NCBI RefSeq assembly: GCF_003589595.1
Contig: NW_020654810.1
Coordinates: 14,468,569-14,532,568, forward strand
Source: Hyposmocoma kahamanoa
Taxonomy: Eukaryota > Arthropoda > Insecta > Lepidoptera > Cosmopterigidae
Length of the DNA: 64,000 bases
Reading direction: 5' to 3'
Shown here: one piece after another, positions 1 through 11,919 of the stretch
How positions within the stretch are numbered: the first letter of the stretch is position 1
How the letters are laid out: each line of letters starts with the position of its first letter
The notes under the pieces: model-generated
What the model saw: the letters and a program-made list of their open reading frames with translations, nothing else
What the model was told of the DNA's origin: nothing
Database searches by the model: none
Made by a program: the position numbers and the translations under genes

Positions 1-478
1 CGACTGATTTGACTGATTGCAAAGCATGCAAATAAAAATAAATAAGATTATTTTGTAATAGAAGCCTATTTTTTAAATTTTCTCCTTACTTTAAAAGGTA
101 TTCTTATTTTATACTTGAATATTAAATAGGCCGAAAGTACTTTCTGAAGGACTAAAGTCAGTAGGCACAAAATATCATTACGGCCGAAAGTGCTTTGTAA
201 AGAACAAACAATATTAAAAAAAAAAGTTCAAAAATATATTCCTCATACGATTACCATTAAGATTTGTTTCAGTCAAAACACACGAAATCCCGTTATTATA
301 ATTTTATTTGATTTTGAAAGTCTCGTCCTTACCTGTCTAAACACTTTTGTTCTATATATAGTACGTTCGGTTATAGGGACAAGTAATATTTTCGACATGT
401 CGGCCCCAGGAGGTTAAGTATTAAAAATATAAATAGGAGACATAATTTAAACTTTTTCATTTTAATTTAATATACATA

Positions 479-526
479 ATCAAATCCGCCTGTCGATATT
501 AAATAATATCGACAGGAGGATTTGAT
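479..526. repeat. Short near-perfect hairpin
   Basis: Arms of about 22 nt (479-500 and 505-526) are complementary with one mismatch around a 4-nt loop. It could be a tiny MITE remnant, a cruciform or a small-RNA precursor. Nothing else in the sequence supports a function. Confidence 0.5.
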
Positions 527-779
527 AATATGTATGACTAAAAATCGATTTTGATACTAATAGACCAACTCAAAATAAAAGTCAAAATAAGAATAAAGAA
601 TACAATAACGCAATTCGTAATCATTACAACGTCGTAACATTTACAATTCAGTTATTTTTGGCAAAATTTTACTACGTTCGCAAGTACTACATCGACAACT
701 ACTACAGGACTATTTAAAATTTTACGAAAACTGGCAACCTGCAAATGTCATTTTACTTCATCTTCAAAAAAAAACAGAC

Positions 780-859
780 TATTGCCCTCGTAACGAAAAA
801 AGGCGCAACTATGCGTACTTTACACAGCAGTTGTGCCTTTTTTCGTTCCGAGGGCAGTA
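780..859. repeat. Foldback (MITE-like) element, about 80 bp
   Basis: Left arm 780-810 and right arm 829-859 are inverted copies of each other with few mismatches, around an 18-nt loop. A degraded relative sits at 28265-28328, sharing the left arm, the loop and the start of the right arm. That makes it a dispersed family rather than a local palindrome. Confidence 0.6.
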
Positions 860-1648
860 TAGTATACGCTTAGTACACGACAAGGCCTCTGCCTTGGTTG
901 GCCTTGATTTACGCATAACGTATGTACGAATATAACTGTTTTCGAAGTGTGGCTTATAACAATTACAAACATTGAAAGTTCTATTCCTTGTTATTAAAAG
1001 CCGTTATATTATTACGTTTAAATGAATTGTCACAAGGCTTACTTATGACTAAAATATAGAGTTTTGTATGCACATTGTGAGTCTAGTGTCAGTACTAGGA
1101 TTACATCCCTCCCTCTAAGTTAAGTTTTGACACATTCTTTGATGTGTTCATTTATTGGTACATAAGCGAAGCTATCTTGGCCTAGCAGCGACTACGTCTC
1201 TCTGCCAATAGTTGATTAGTTGAGCATGCACCCAGCAGTTGATACCATTTGGTATCAACTACTGGCTGCGGCAAAGTGATGTGTGCTGGCCGTCAATGCG
1301 CTAAACTTTTCTTGAAGTAGTCCAGAATGACTCCCTCAAAATCAGTATCTTGGGTGCTTGAGCATTTTGACCAAAATCCACTGGTCCTACAGCGGAGAAT
1401 AATTTCGTAATTTTATGAAATATCATAAAATCACTAACGATTAACAAAACACCAATCTTCACACAACACTCTTGCGTTAATTTATCTTTATGGAGAGTAA
1501 CTAAAGAATAAGCAAAAAATTTTAATCGTATGTTCTAAAAAAGAATATTTTTTTATAAATTGGATATCTATATTTCGACGGGTTCGATCAACATAAAAAA
1601 TCACATTTCAAAATAATTATCCTTACACATAAACTACAATTTAAGAAC

Positions 1649-4600
1649 TTATGATAAATTGTGAGTTTTGAGTTCACCATCCCATCCTACAGTGTGTAAG
1701 ACATTTGTTTCTTTCAAATCCCAAGCAGCACATCTGACATAATTTTGGTGGGTTACTTTGTCCTGATACATTGTCTTTGGCTTGCTAATGTCGCTAATGT
1801 TGCACACTGTTACGGCCTTGTTATCACAACATACTGCTATGTTTTGAGACCTAAAAACAATAACCCTAGGTCAATACATAGAAAAGTGGCTTTCCAGGGC
1901 ACCAGTCGAATCTTAGACCTACATACAAGGTGTCTATGAAGTAGGTGCCACAACTCACATTTGCAAAAGTCCTACAACATAAATAATCGTTTTGAAATAT
2001 ATAATAAGCTTGTATCACTTTCAACATACATTTCATGTCACTCCCTGTGTGAATTATATTTATCATTGACCAAAAGTTTACATGAATCACTATCAATTCA
2101 TAGCAATTGATGTCTAAAATAGTTTGGATAATGTCAACTGCTAGCAGACTGCCAACTAAATAGTGCAATTGCAAAAAATCACTTGGAGTTGTGATACAGT
2201 TGAAATGAAACTTCTTCCAGACTGCATCTCTTGTGGCTACGCAATTATGTGCAGTAATAAAGACAGGGCAAATATTAAGTGATTGCTGTTCTTACATTGT
2301 CATTTAATACATTTTTACTGAACTTTTAGAAACTTTTACAATTAATTGAACTAGTATATAAATGGGATCTTACTCAGATTGGACGGCGAGTCGATGGACG
2401 GCTGCAGGATATTCAGCCAGAGTATGTGCATCCCCTGTATTTCTAACATCGACTAGTCTTAACACGCCTGCTTCATCGCCATATACAACACTATTTTCAG
2501 TTACCCATTTTAGACAGCGCACGCCGCAGTCATTCGTTACTAGATCTGAAAATATTTTTTATCATTATGTACAGGGCGTGAAATGGAGTGACTATTGATA
2601 GTTTTTTGTAGAACAGTACTTTTTGACTAAAAATGTACTACTTTCTTTTTAGATATCATGGTTGTTTGTTAATTAATATACATAGAATAAAACTTTTAAT
2701 GTAATTTTACAAAGAATTAAAGCTGTGAACAGCAATAAATATATGTAATATTGTTTTACACCACACTCTCTCGCACTAATTAATAATTACTATTAACTAC
2801 AGAAATTTACTATTGTATAAGGCAGCAGTCACTGTTAATTTGCTAAACCATAAACATGTCTTACCTAGCACTGGTTTAACAATATTGTCATCCCACAAAG
2901 TAACATATTGGTCCAATGATGCAGTAGCAAAACTTGTGGCTGAATTAGGCCTCACGGCTACTCCACAGATTGCCCTGTTGTGAGCTGCGTTGTAATTCCT
3001 CAAGCAAATCATTTCGTGTATGTCCCAAATCTAAAATGATTAATTATAAGGTACAAATGAAAGGTATTGTGGATTGAAGAGCTCTGACATAGAACTTAAA
3101 CTATTCTTAATTTGCAGTAGAAGGTATTTAATGAAAGTAATTCATTGGAAGATGCACTTCCTGTTAAAACCATCAAATACACATTACAAGTTTTTCATAT
3201 GTAATAAAATCAAATCAAAATAATCTTCATTTCATAGGTAAGCATTATTACACTTGAAATCGTCACATTGGTTAAACTCTACCGCTCATTCGTAAGGCAG
3301 ATTCCCCTGAAAAGAATGAGCAAGAAACTCTAGGGGTTGCTCTTTGTAAATAACATTTGTACCCATTCAACATTTACAATGTATTTTTTGTTCAGCTTTC
3401 AAACATCAAAGATTGAGACTACCTCCATGAGCAAAACTGGTTACTACCACGAATTTTTGTCATCCAAGTACGCAGAAGTTGTATAATAACCTTTAGTACA
3501 AAGTTTTTGTTTCACTATAGTTTGAAACCTCGTGAATGGCAAATTTTGTATATCAACCGGAATCTTGTTATAGAATCTTATACATTGCCCCTTAAATGAA
3601 TTTGTCACTTTGTGAAGACGACTATCAAGAACAGCTGCTTTATTTTTATTCCTCCTATTAATGTTATGTCTGTCACTATTTTACATAAAGTTATTATTAT
3701 TCCTCTTAACATAAATTACATTTTCATAAATGTACTGTGACGCTAGTGTAAGAATATTAATTTTCTTAAACTTATCTCTCAAAAATAGTCTGGGGCCCAG
3801 ATTGAAAATTGACCTAACCGCACATTTCTGCAGGACAATTTATAATTACCCCAAAGCAAAATGCCGTATGTCATTAGACTGTGAAAGTAGCTGAAGTAAA
3901 GCAATCTAGCGATTTCGACGTCTGAAAGTGTCCGTATTTTTTTATCGCGTACACTGCAGAGCTGAGCCGTTTTGATAACTTACTTATATGTGGACCCCAT
4001 TGCAATTTAGCATCTAACGTTATACCTAGCAATACAACTGTATCCACAAGATTCAATTTTTCGTTTCTAACTACAATGTTTGTAACAGTCTCTCTAACAT
4101 TGGGTAATGTAAATTTCACACAATTTGTTTTTTTCAAAAAAAGTTATTTTGATTGAAAAAATAAATAACCATTTTACCTAAAGATCCACTCCCAGCTACA
4201 GATTCAGAATACAGCAATGGTTTATTAAGTCATATTTGAGGGTAATTTACGTCATCACACATTATTGAACAAAACAAGTGTAGGATGATAACTCTGACGG
4301 CAATATTCACAAATTACTAGGAATGGGTGTTACAAATCGTATATAGTTATTGAAACTATATATTGTGGCAATATCGAAAATCCGATATCGTATATCTTAG
4401 AAACTATATATCCATATTACTCCGCATCGCGTATTTTATAGCGATGCCGAGTCAAGCCGAGCGATTACCGAGTGGATACCAACACTAAATCATATATTTT
4501 CCAAACTGTATACCGATATTGCTTCTTATCACTACATATTCACTAAGTGGATATCAACGCGAAACCGTTTTTTGTACGTCTTCGAAACTGTATACTTAAC

Positions 4601-7600
4601 TTTACTTTTGCAACTGTATACAGGGTCCGTCCCAAAAGTATTGAACATTTTTTTTGGGAGTGTTGCCGAACGGCGGGAAGCGCTCCGCTTGGCAACAGAA
4701 AGTGGTGGGGGGATCTAGCCGATACAGCGCGACCGGTCCCAGTTGGCTCCGAGCACCTGGAGCGGCAGGACGTGCGTTCGCGTAGAGCTCTAAACGACAC
4801 CTCGTCGAAGTTTTTAAAAGTAGCGCGATGACGGATCCGTTAGAACAGAGGTACGCAGTGAAATTTTGTGTTCTACTCGGCAAAAATACTGTGGAAACCA
4901 ACGAGATGATTAAACAGGCCTTCAAGGACAAAGCCTTGTCCGAATCCTCGGTCAGGAAGTGGCACAAGATGTTCCGTGACGGAAGGGAAGAGGTGACCGA
5001 CGAAGCCCGCTGGTCCCGCAGCCTCCCTACAGTCCTGACGTCGCCCCGGCAGACTTCTTCTTGTTTCCCAGCATCAAGTCGAAGCTCAAAGGCAAGCATT
5101 GGGGCACAATTAAGGACATCCAAGAAGCTACGACGAGGGCGCTGAAGGACCTACCCGTTGACGTCTTCCAGGGGGCCTTCCGGGCATGGAAAACTCGCCT
5201 ACAAAAGTGCATCGATGCTGAAGGGTGTTATTTTGAAGAGTACTAATGTATGGTACCGATAAGTTCAATAAAAGTATTTTTCCTGAAAAATGTTCGATAC
5301 TTTTGGGACGGACCAGATACGTAATAGGCCCGCATTACTCTTGTAGAACTACATCCAATAATATATAGTTTCGAAATCTGATTCCGCATTTCAGTAACAG
5401 CAATGTATCAACGCAACGCGCACGCGGGCTGTATCCATGAATATATAGTTTCAGAAAATATAGTTTCGAAATCCTATTTCGAATATTGATATATAGTTTC
5501 GATATGATATTCAAAAAAAGCTATATTACACATTCCTACAAATTACTATGTTTGCCAAGAGACAGTGTCTGAGGGTCGTACTTCAGAACTCTACCAATGC
5601 CCAAGTCAGAACTTGAGTATGATTTAAAGCACTGAAAATCATACTCAAGTCCTTGCCATTAGGGTCGTATTTCCAGTGCTTGAAAACATACTCAAGTCTG
5701 CTCAAGTCACTTGAGCATTGAGTAGAGTTCTGGAATAAGACCCTGAGATACTTTCACCAAATACCACAGACAAATACTGAGATACATAAAGAAAAACAGA
5801 CAGACATTCTACATAAAAAAGTGGTAATTAAAAAAAAAATTGCTATATACCTGTCTTTTACTAAATTAATAATAGGGGTTAAAGTATGAAATTGCCGATT
5901 TGTACTGAAAATCTAAATTGTTTATTTTTTAAATTTTTAACAAATTTATTTAATCAAAATAGTTGCCATTATTATCTATACATTGCTGCCATCTAATGGG
6001 AAGGTTATTAATGCCTTTGCGATAGAACTCCGACGATCTAGACTGCACAAACTGTGTGAAAGCATTTTGTACTGCCTCCTGGGAAGAAAACTTCTTGTCA
6101 CGTAGATAATTGTCCAAATCACGAAAAAAATGGTAGTCCGTTGGAGCAAGGTCTGGTGAATACGGAGGATGACGAATGGTTTCTAACTGCAGTTCCTGAA
6201 GGGTCAAAATGGTTTCTCGTGCTGTGTGAGGTCTCGCGTTGTCGTGGAGCAATAATGGTGAAGATCGATTCATGAGTCGGGGCTGTTTTACTGCTAGTTT
6301 TGTCAACATGGTTCGGAGTTCGGCACAATAGACATCTGCCGTTATTGCTTGACCAGATCGGAGAAAACTATAATGAATAACACCATGCTGAGACCACCAA
6401 ACTGTTACCATTACCTTTTTATTGGTAAGTTTTGCTTTAGGACACTGTTGTGGCATTTGACCTGGGGTCAGCCATTGCATTTTTCTTTTCCGGTTATCAT
6501 AAAGAATCCACTTTTCATCACATGTTACAATTCGATCCAATATTCCTTCATTTCTGTACCGGTTCAACAAGGCAACACAAGTTTCAACACGCGTTTCTTT
6601 CTGCAGATCAGTCAAATCATGAGGCACCCATTTTTCGTATTTTTTTATTTTATTGATTTGACGCAAGTGAGTCAATATTGTGGGTAAGGTAACGTTAAAC
6701 CATGCCGCTAATTCCTGGGTAGTTTGACTAGGATCGGCTTCCACTATCTCTCTTAATTCATCGTTATTCATCTGTGTGGGCGGTCTTCCTCGTGCCTCGT
6801 TCTTTAAGTCGAAATTTCCATCACGAAAGCGTTTAAACCAAAATCGCACGGTGCGTTCATTAATAGACCCCTCTCCAAACGCAGCATTGATATTGCGGGC
6901 TGTTTCTGCCGCGTTAGTTCCGCGTCGGAACTCGTATTCAAAAATCACTCGAATTTTCGCAGTATCCATCTTTCTTGTCTAAATTGAATAACAAAAACAA
7001 TTGAAAGTCGATATTCAAATGTTTCAAATTTAAAAAAAAAAAAAATCACAGAAACCATTTGAAAAAAGTTTCATTCGAAAACCTCAAACCATGAAGATTC
7101 TATGAAAATTCAAAGAACCTATTGCAATAAAGCGGCAATTTCATACTTAAACACCTAATATTACCAACACAATAGTTCATTAAGTTAAAAATAATTTATA
7201 ATGAAAAAAGAAATTGGTATAGAATATCAGTGACAGTTGGTTATGGATATAATATAAATGTTAGATACACAACATTATTCATTAAAAGTTTGCATACCTT
7301 TATATTGCCATCAGCACCAACAGTCACATACTCCTTCCCACTATCTAAACAATCAACTGCTAAAGCTGCGTCATCATGTTCAGCAACAGTTATTAGTTCA
7401 CTCCATGTTTTCCAGACATCATCATTTGTTGCCCAAACACTTAGAGCACCACTGTCTTCACAGAGTAACAACTGTGAACAATAAACATTGAACATTTTTT
7501 GGTCAAGCGTGTGTCGTCCATAGAAACAAATAAATGAAATTCATTTATTTTTTAGTTCCGATTCACTCACTTTCATGTAAGGATCATTTAAGTAAGTTTT

Positions 7601-9163
7601 TTTTCATATTTTTTTAATAATACCAAGTGACGGGACCAGCAAGTTGTGCCGCTGGTGCAGTGTCACTCAGATCAGCTTTAAAAAGAAATTACTCAATTTT
7701 ATCCATTTTGCATGAGAAACGTTTTATTAAATTTGAACAAATTCTGCTGTCTCATTTTTTTCTTCCTATACATTCCCACATATTAGCGAGCTTTACATAG
7801 ACTCTTATCGCGCGTGATACAGCAATCGTGCGCGATTAAGCTCTCATGTAAAGACGTTGAAAGGAAAGGAGATAGACCACACAATTGCGCTCATCAGTCG
7901 CGCGCACACTCCAACGAACTCAAGCAATCGCCAACGAAAGATAAAAAAAATTCAAACAGGTAATCGCGCACGATTGCGCGTGCAGGCTTTCCTGTGCGCA
8001 ATCCTGTTCACTCCTGATCACGTGCGATAGAATTACTGTGTAAAGTTGACAGCACTAAAAAATAGTAATAAATATTATTCATTTTTATAGACTACTTGTA
8101 CTTTACCTAAAAATTGAAATTTAAAAATAAATTACCCAAAATTGTTTTCACAAAATTACTTAATGATTCCTAAGATAGTTTCCCAGTAACTCCCATACTT
8201 TCAGATTTCCCCATACTGAAGAAGTAACGAAATATGGACTGTGCTTGTAAGATAGGTATAAATAGAGTAAACAACATACAAGTGGCTGATAGAGCTTTAT
8301 GGGACAAGAAAACATATTGCATGGACCCCAACTAAGCAATAAAGGGTAGGACATGATAAAAGATTACCAAATGAACTATCAACATGAGAGTATGTAGGAT
8401 GAGCAGATTTATTATTTTAAACATGACATTATGAAAAGAATAAAATATATATATAATAAACATCAAAAATAAATTGCTTTTCATTATTGTTTATACATTT
8501 GTATCTATAAACGATAATGAAAAGCATTTATGAATTTGTATTCATAAAGAAAAAAGTAACAAATTCAGAAAAGGCATCCAAAATCAGGAGTTGTGAGATC
8601 AGATGTCAGGAGAAAGAAACTGCAATACTTGCTTGTGACATCACAATTTTTATTGTTTTTTTATTAGTTAACAATTCCTTTCAGTTCTCTCAGTATTGTT
8701 ACTGAAATAGTTGTTACCTACCTACTACTATTAACGGAAAACAAATAATGAACTGACCTTAGTAGAATCAACCACAAAACATCCATCAGGGGTTCCACTA
8801 GTAAGATAAAAATTCTTCTTAGCTTCTTTTAAACCTTTTTGTGCTTCTGTGACATCACGGAAGACACTGGCTCCACCATTCCAATACCGCCCAGTGAGTT
8901 CTGAGCAACCTATTAGTGCACTGCCATCTATAAGTAGACAAAATGTTTTGGGTAAATAGCACTATTTATATTTTATACAGAGTTAGAGCCACATACGTAC
9001 ATATATTCATATGACATAAATAGTATAAGATACATTTTTTAGATATATTACCTGAATGGAGGTGAATATAATCCAAATACGAGACAGTATCAGTACCGGT
9101 GGTGTCTGTCCTGTACACCTCAGCATTGAGATGGGGAGGCACAATTTTATTGCTATTATCCAT
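1649..9163 (-). CDS. Wdr77: Methylosome protein 50 (MEP50/WDR77, valois homologue), six exons
   Basis: WD40 cofactor that binds the arginine methyltransferase PRMT5 and presents substrates such as Sm proteins and histones (family knowledge). Exons in transcript order: 9163-9052, 8927-8758, 7471-7298, 3030-2865, 2545-2374, 1850-1649. Each has GT/AG borders and phases join without a break, giving 331 aa against about 342 in human. Diagnostic blocks include LIGCSELTGRYWNGG near residue 42, LLLCEDSGALSVW (residues 95-107), EHDDAALAVDC, and near the C-terminus the pairs VRCAAWDL and VLHTVGWDGELK, which match MEP50 WD repeats in order. The start is the ATG at 9163-9161. Intron 3 (3031-7297) is swollen by several transposons. 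The gene is divergent from Ciao1, with a LINE between them. A valois-type orthologue is the best reading; no other WD40 family fits these blocks as well. Confidence 0.9.
3191..4137 (-). mobile_element. 5'-truncated non-LTR retrotransposon remnant
   Basis: In MEP50 intron 3. The minus strand encodes a decayed C-terminal part of a LINE polyprotein: residues such as LNLVDTVVLLGITLDAKLQW are typical of the segment just after the reverse transcriptase YADD box. It runs into a stop-filled region and then a 3' end near 3191-3330. The 3' end has the same sequence around 'agagtttcttgctc' as the plus-strand fragment at 17235-17386, so both belong to one family. The tail is a short simple repeat rather than a long poly(A). 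Confidence 0.7.
4319..5537. mobile_element. MITE-like element with 10-bp target duplication, carrying a nested mariner
   Basis: The outer ends are inverted (AGGAATG at 4319 and CATTCCT at 5531-5537). They are flanked by identical 10-bp direct repeats, acaaattact, at 4309-4318 and 5538-5547. Interior flanks carry many degenerate copies of 'tatatagtttcgaaa'. Removing the nested mariner (4621-5317) leaves about 520 bp with no coding capacity. A 9-11 bp duplication is typical of Mutator-like elements, but the short inverted ends and lack of a transposase leave the class open. Confidence 0.6.
4621..5317 (+). mobile_element. Internally deleted mariner-family transposon
   Basis: Inverted repeats of 29 bp (4624-4652 and 5286-5314) match with one mismatch, and TA dinucleotides at 4619-4620 and 5318-5319 fit mariner target duplication. 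From 4828 the plus strand encodes a mariner N-terminal helix-turn-helix segment (MTDPLEQRYAVKFCVLLGKN) up to about 5015. The frame then jumps across a deletion to the C-terminal part, ending at 5246 with KCIDAEGCYFEEY. The catalytic core (first two Asp residues) is missing, so this is a non-autonomous copy. Its inverted repeats and protein differ from the mariner at 5881-7149. Confidence 0.85.
5573..5743. repeat. Foldback MITE, copy 1 of a three-copy family
   Basis: About 171 bp with long inverted ends starting GGGTCGTA, and internal motifs 'actcaagtc' and 'cttgagtat' repeated in both orientations. The 3-bp direct repeat TGA flanks it at 5570-5572 and 5744-5746. Relatives lie at 44755-44920 and 61378-61552. 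Confidence 0.75.
5881..7149 (-). mobile_element. Mariner (cecropia/Hsmar1-like) transposon with intact transposase
   Basis: Terminal inverted repeats close to 'aagtatgaaattgccg' occur at about 5882-5897 and, inverted, at 7133-7147, with one single-base length difference. TA pairs at 5880-5881 and 7148-7149 fit the TA target-site duplication. The element is about 1.27 kb, the usual mariner size, and lies inside MEP50 intron 3 in the same orientation as that gene. Confidence 0.85.
5950..6969 (-). CDS. Mariner transposase, DD34D, intact
   Basis: Cut-and-paste transposase of 339 aa, close to the usual 340-345 aa. Residues 1-110 form the paired helix-turn-helix DNA-binding region, with WFKRFRDG at residues 44-51 and GRPP at 61-64. 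The catalytic motifs are TCDEKWILYDN (Asp151), LLLHDNARPHTA (Asp243) and HPPYSPDLAPTDYHFF (Asp278). There are 34 residues between the second and third Asp, the mariner DD34D signature. WVPHDL at 114-119 is the conserved linker motif. No stop or frameshift is seen, so the copy may be young and possibly functional. Similarity to the SETMAR/Hsmar1 type places it in the cecropia group by my reading. Confidence 0.93.
   Translation of the reverse strand: MDTAKIRVIFEYEFRRGTNAAETARNINAAFGEGSINERTVRFWFKRFRDGNFDLKNEARGRPPTQMNNDELREIVEADPSQTTQELAAWFNVTLPTILTHLRQINKIKKYEKWVPHDLTDLQKETRVETCVALLNRYRNEGILDRIVTCDEKWILYDNRKRKMQWLTPGQMPQQCPKAKLTNKKVMVTVWWSQHGVIHYSFLRSGQAITADVYCAELRTMLTKLAVKQPRLMNRSSPLLLHDNARPHTARETILTLQELQLETIRHPPYSPDLAPTDYHFFRDLDNYLRDKKFSSQEAVQNAFTQFVQSRSSEFYRKGINNLPIRWQQCIDNNGNYFD
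7618..7680. repeat. Fragment of a dispersed repeat ('taccaagtgacgggac' family)
   Basis: Shares its terminal sequence 'taccaagtgacgggac' with the start of the repeat at 33296. In inverted form it resembles the ends of copies at 51069-51315 and 59573-59858. It is in MEP50 intron 2. Confidence 0.55.
7787..8047. repeat. Probable MITE with inverted ends
   Basis: The left end 'agctttacatagactcttat' with cgcgcgtgat beyond it matches, with several mismatches, the reverse complement of the right end near 8013-8047. The interior is unusually rich in cgcgcg and gcgcgc words for this AT-rich region. No coding capacity. Exact borders are uncertain. Confidence 0.45.
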
Positions 9164-9332
9164 TCCTTGAATGTCTAAAAGTCTAATAACGAAGACAAAA
9201 TCACGCGTAGTTTCATAAAATATAAAGAAGATTCAGTAGCCTTATTAAAATTAAACAGTATAATAATAATAATTAAACAGACAACAACCAAAACAGATTT
9301 TTATTTATAGGTTATTCACAAGCACAAAGGTT

Positions 9333-9629
9333 TTTTTTTTTTTTTTTATTATTGCTGGCCATGGAAACAAAGTCCTTCAGCCGAAAACATAAACGTTTAA
9401 TTATATTGTTGTAAATATGGCCACCACAAAGAGGACAGGCAATTTGAGGCGGCGTGGTTGGATTGACTCGGGATTCCTTAGAACGGGCCGATACGGGTAT
9501 TTTAGTTCGAGATTCGTATAATTTCGCGTTTTAATCTTCGATTAAGGCACAATAGCACTATCCTATTCCACTTTAAACTAGATTTCACAAAATAATTGAA
9601 AGTCAAAATAAGGCCCAGAGCTAATCTCT
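9333..9629 (-). mobile_element. Short A-tailed retroposon (SINE or truncated LINE), copy 1
   Basis: Read on the minus strand, it starts near 9629 and ends in a run of about 17 A at 9331-9347. Direct repeats 'cacaaaggtt' at 9323-9332 and 9630-9639 are the likely target-site duplication. The body is about 90% alike by eye to the plus-strand copy at 19271-19586. It lies just upstream of the MEP50 start. Confidence 0.75.
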
Positions 9630-10417
9630 CACAAAGGTTATTGTTGTTCTTGTTTTCATTCTTTCTGTAGAGGACCAGGCAAAGTATTCAAACCATACAG
9701 CCAAGTCTATTCTTGCTTGACATTTAGTCAAGGCAATATTTTGTGCACTTACGACTATTTTGTTAGCTGTAAAACATAGTATGCATTAAAAAAGTGAATG
9801 AAACTACAAACTACAATTGATGTTTTAAATTTTGAATAATAAATACAGGTTGTCCTAATACATAAATATGACAAAGAATTTCAAAGAAGATTATTGACCG
9901 CCAATATTTTTATTAAAACATCCATTCCATCCCATTACACCACTTCCGTTCACAGACGTTCACTCTGAAAACTTGGAAATGAAACGTTAATGTCATAGTC
10001 CTACGTCATAGTCAAACAAAGGTCAAGTCAATTTGTTTTTGCCTTAGAGGATGGAAAAAAATATTTGCAACTTGCGGGTGAAAAAGGCGGGAACTTTCGA
10101 GGCGGGAAGTTCGATAATTTTTGCCAATTTTGAAATAAATTTTTCGGAGCTAATTTGCAAGTAAACTAGCTTGTGACTATTGCAAAACGATCGCGATAGC
10201 CTCCGATAGTGGAGGTAATAGCACAAAGTTTAGCAAGAAACGCAAAACTGCAATTGATACACCCATCTCAGATGACGAAGAAGAAAGTAAACATGCACCA
10301 TTTTACAGCAAAAATTACATAAGAAGTTAACCTGAAAGCTCTCCAGGTACTATCTTTCCAGTATATATACAAAGCACCAATGAAAACATCAGGTTCGGTA
10401 ACAAAGATCCAATTTAT

Positions 10418-11018
10418 TTGAATAACATATTCAGTAGATATAACAAAGGAGTGAAAGAAATAAAACGTGTAAATGCACTGAAATACGCAATTGTTTTTGA
10501 TAATCCAAAAAATGGCAAGTCGTTGCTCAAAAATACATCATTCTTATCGTCACATGAAATTAAGGCTTTTATTCCGGCTTCCAATTCAGAATGCACAGGA
10601 GTCATCAAATTCATCCCAACGGACTTAACATGCAAGCATTTATTTGATAAATTGATCAGTTCCCAGGAAATATTATCTCTCCGAAGATTCACCAAGAAGA
10701 CTTCTGAAGGTATGGTCCCGTTGTAGACAGTTTCACTGACATTCACTGGTAATGCACTCCCTGCTCAAGTAAGTTACATATGGTCCGTGTACACTTCCTG
10801 TGGAAGAGTATATTAGCCCTGTATTACAATGCTACAAATGTATGGGTTTTGGACACACAACCAAATATTGCAAAAGAAATGTTGTATGTTCAATCTGTTC
10901 TCAAGAACATTCATATAAAGATTGTACCAATGTCGATAAGCCTTTATGTATCAATTGTAAAGGAGAGCATATTGCTGTGGCTAAAATATGTCCAGTAAAA
11001 CAGCAAAAAAATAATTGA
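10418..11018 (+). pseudogene. LINE ORF1 (gag-like) remnant with zinc knuckles
   Basis: 10418-10726 encodes a gag-type domain (STVRRFTKK-like segment seen as LSLRRFTKKTSEG). After a frameshift, 10800-11018 encodes three cysteine knuckles: CYKCMGFGHTTKYC (CX2CX4HX4C), CSICSQEHSYKDC and CINCKGEHIAVAKIC. Such knuckles bind the element RNA. The frame is broken, so no full ORF1 protein is possible. Confidence 0.75.
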
Positions 11019-11269
11019 AAATAAAGCTAACATTACAAATAAAAACACGTTGGGTGCTTATTTCCCAGCCTTAACTCAGAAATTTGCCAAAGTAGTGAGT
11101 TCTTCTCAATCTCAACCACAAAAAAAAAACAAAGACTTATTGAGTGATATTATAAATAACGAAAAAATACTTAATGCTATTGTTAACACTTTGTTGTGTT
11201 TAAACAGTAAAGAAAATAACTTACCAATTAATTCATCTACAATTAAAGAGGCTTTCATTAAAAATTTAA

Positions 11270-11919
11270 GTGATAATAATGGCAAGTAGAGGTTGCTTAA
11301 AGATTGTACAACACAATATTCAGAGTTTAAAACCTAAAACAGCCCTTCTTAATCAATTTTTGCACAAATTCAATGTAGATATTTGTATTTTAAATGAAAC
11401 TTGGCTAAAACCCTCAGATTTTGTTTATTTTAGAGGTTACAAATTAATTCGTAAAGACAACAGAACGCCATTTTATGTAGGAACGCAATCAAATGTTCCG
11501 AAATTCCTATTGTAAGCAATGATAGTATTCAAACCGTAGCCATAAAAGTACAAGCAACAGACAGCTCATTTACAATTTTGGGTGTGTATTGTCCACCACG
11601 TAAGGGTCGTTTTCCAATTTCTGTTTTAAGAAGCATTTTATGTTCACTGCCAGCTCCTATTTTAGTTATGGGAGATTTTAACGCACGACACACGGCTTTT
11701 GGTTCAGATAATATTAATCCTAGAGGAACAAAAATTATTGACCTCTTAGATGATTTAAATATGTGTATATTAAACACTGGTGCATCAACCACAGTCAATC
11801 GTCCTAATGAATCAGTTTCAGCTATTGATATTGCATTTAGTTCTTCAACTTTAGCCGCTTCAGCGGAATGGTCAGTATATTTTGATGATCTTTGGGCAGC
11901 CTGCACTTCCCTACTATAG
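11270..11919 (+). pseudogene. LINE endonuclease domain remnant
   Basis: The apurinic-endonuclease-like domain of LINE ORF2, which nicks target DNA. Visible motifs are KIVQHNIQSLKPK and DICILNETWL (11276-11405). After a frameshift near 11480 follow GVYCPPRKGRFP and ILVMGDFNARHTAFGS (11580-11710). The catalytic Asn and Glu of the first blocks and the Asp/Asn pair of GDFNA are present, but the frame is interrupted. Confidence 0.8.

Larger units (their letters stand above)
1..1648. other. Gene-free flank 3' of the MEP50 gene
   Basis: No convincing coding region is visible here; the open frames are short and unlike any family I know. The stretch is AT-rich and holds three inverted repeats: a hairpin at 479-526, a foldback of about 80 bp at 780-859, and a smaller palindrome at 1233-1264. 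It includes the 3' flank, and presumably the polyadenylation region, of the minus-strand MEP50 gene, whose stop codon lies at 1649-1651. Confidence 0.5.

Noticed and set aside
4543..5123. Minus-strand frames across the deleted mariner
   Set aside because: They are antisense shadows of the plus-strand transposase remnant.
8160..8354. Minus-strand frame between MEP50 exons 2 and 3
   Set aside because: It ends in a faintly WD-like stretch, but exons 2 and 3 join directly in phase and reproduce the expected MEP50 alignment without it.
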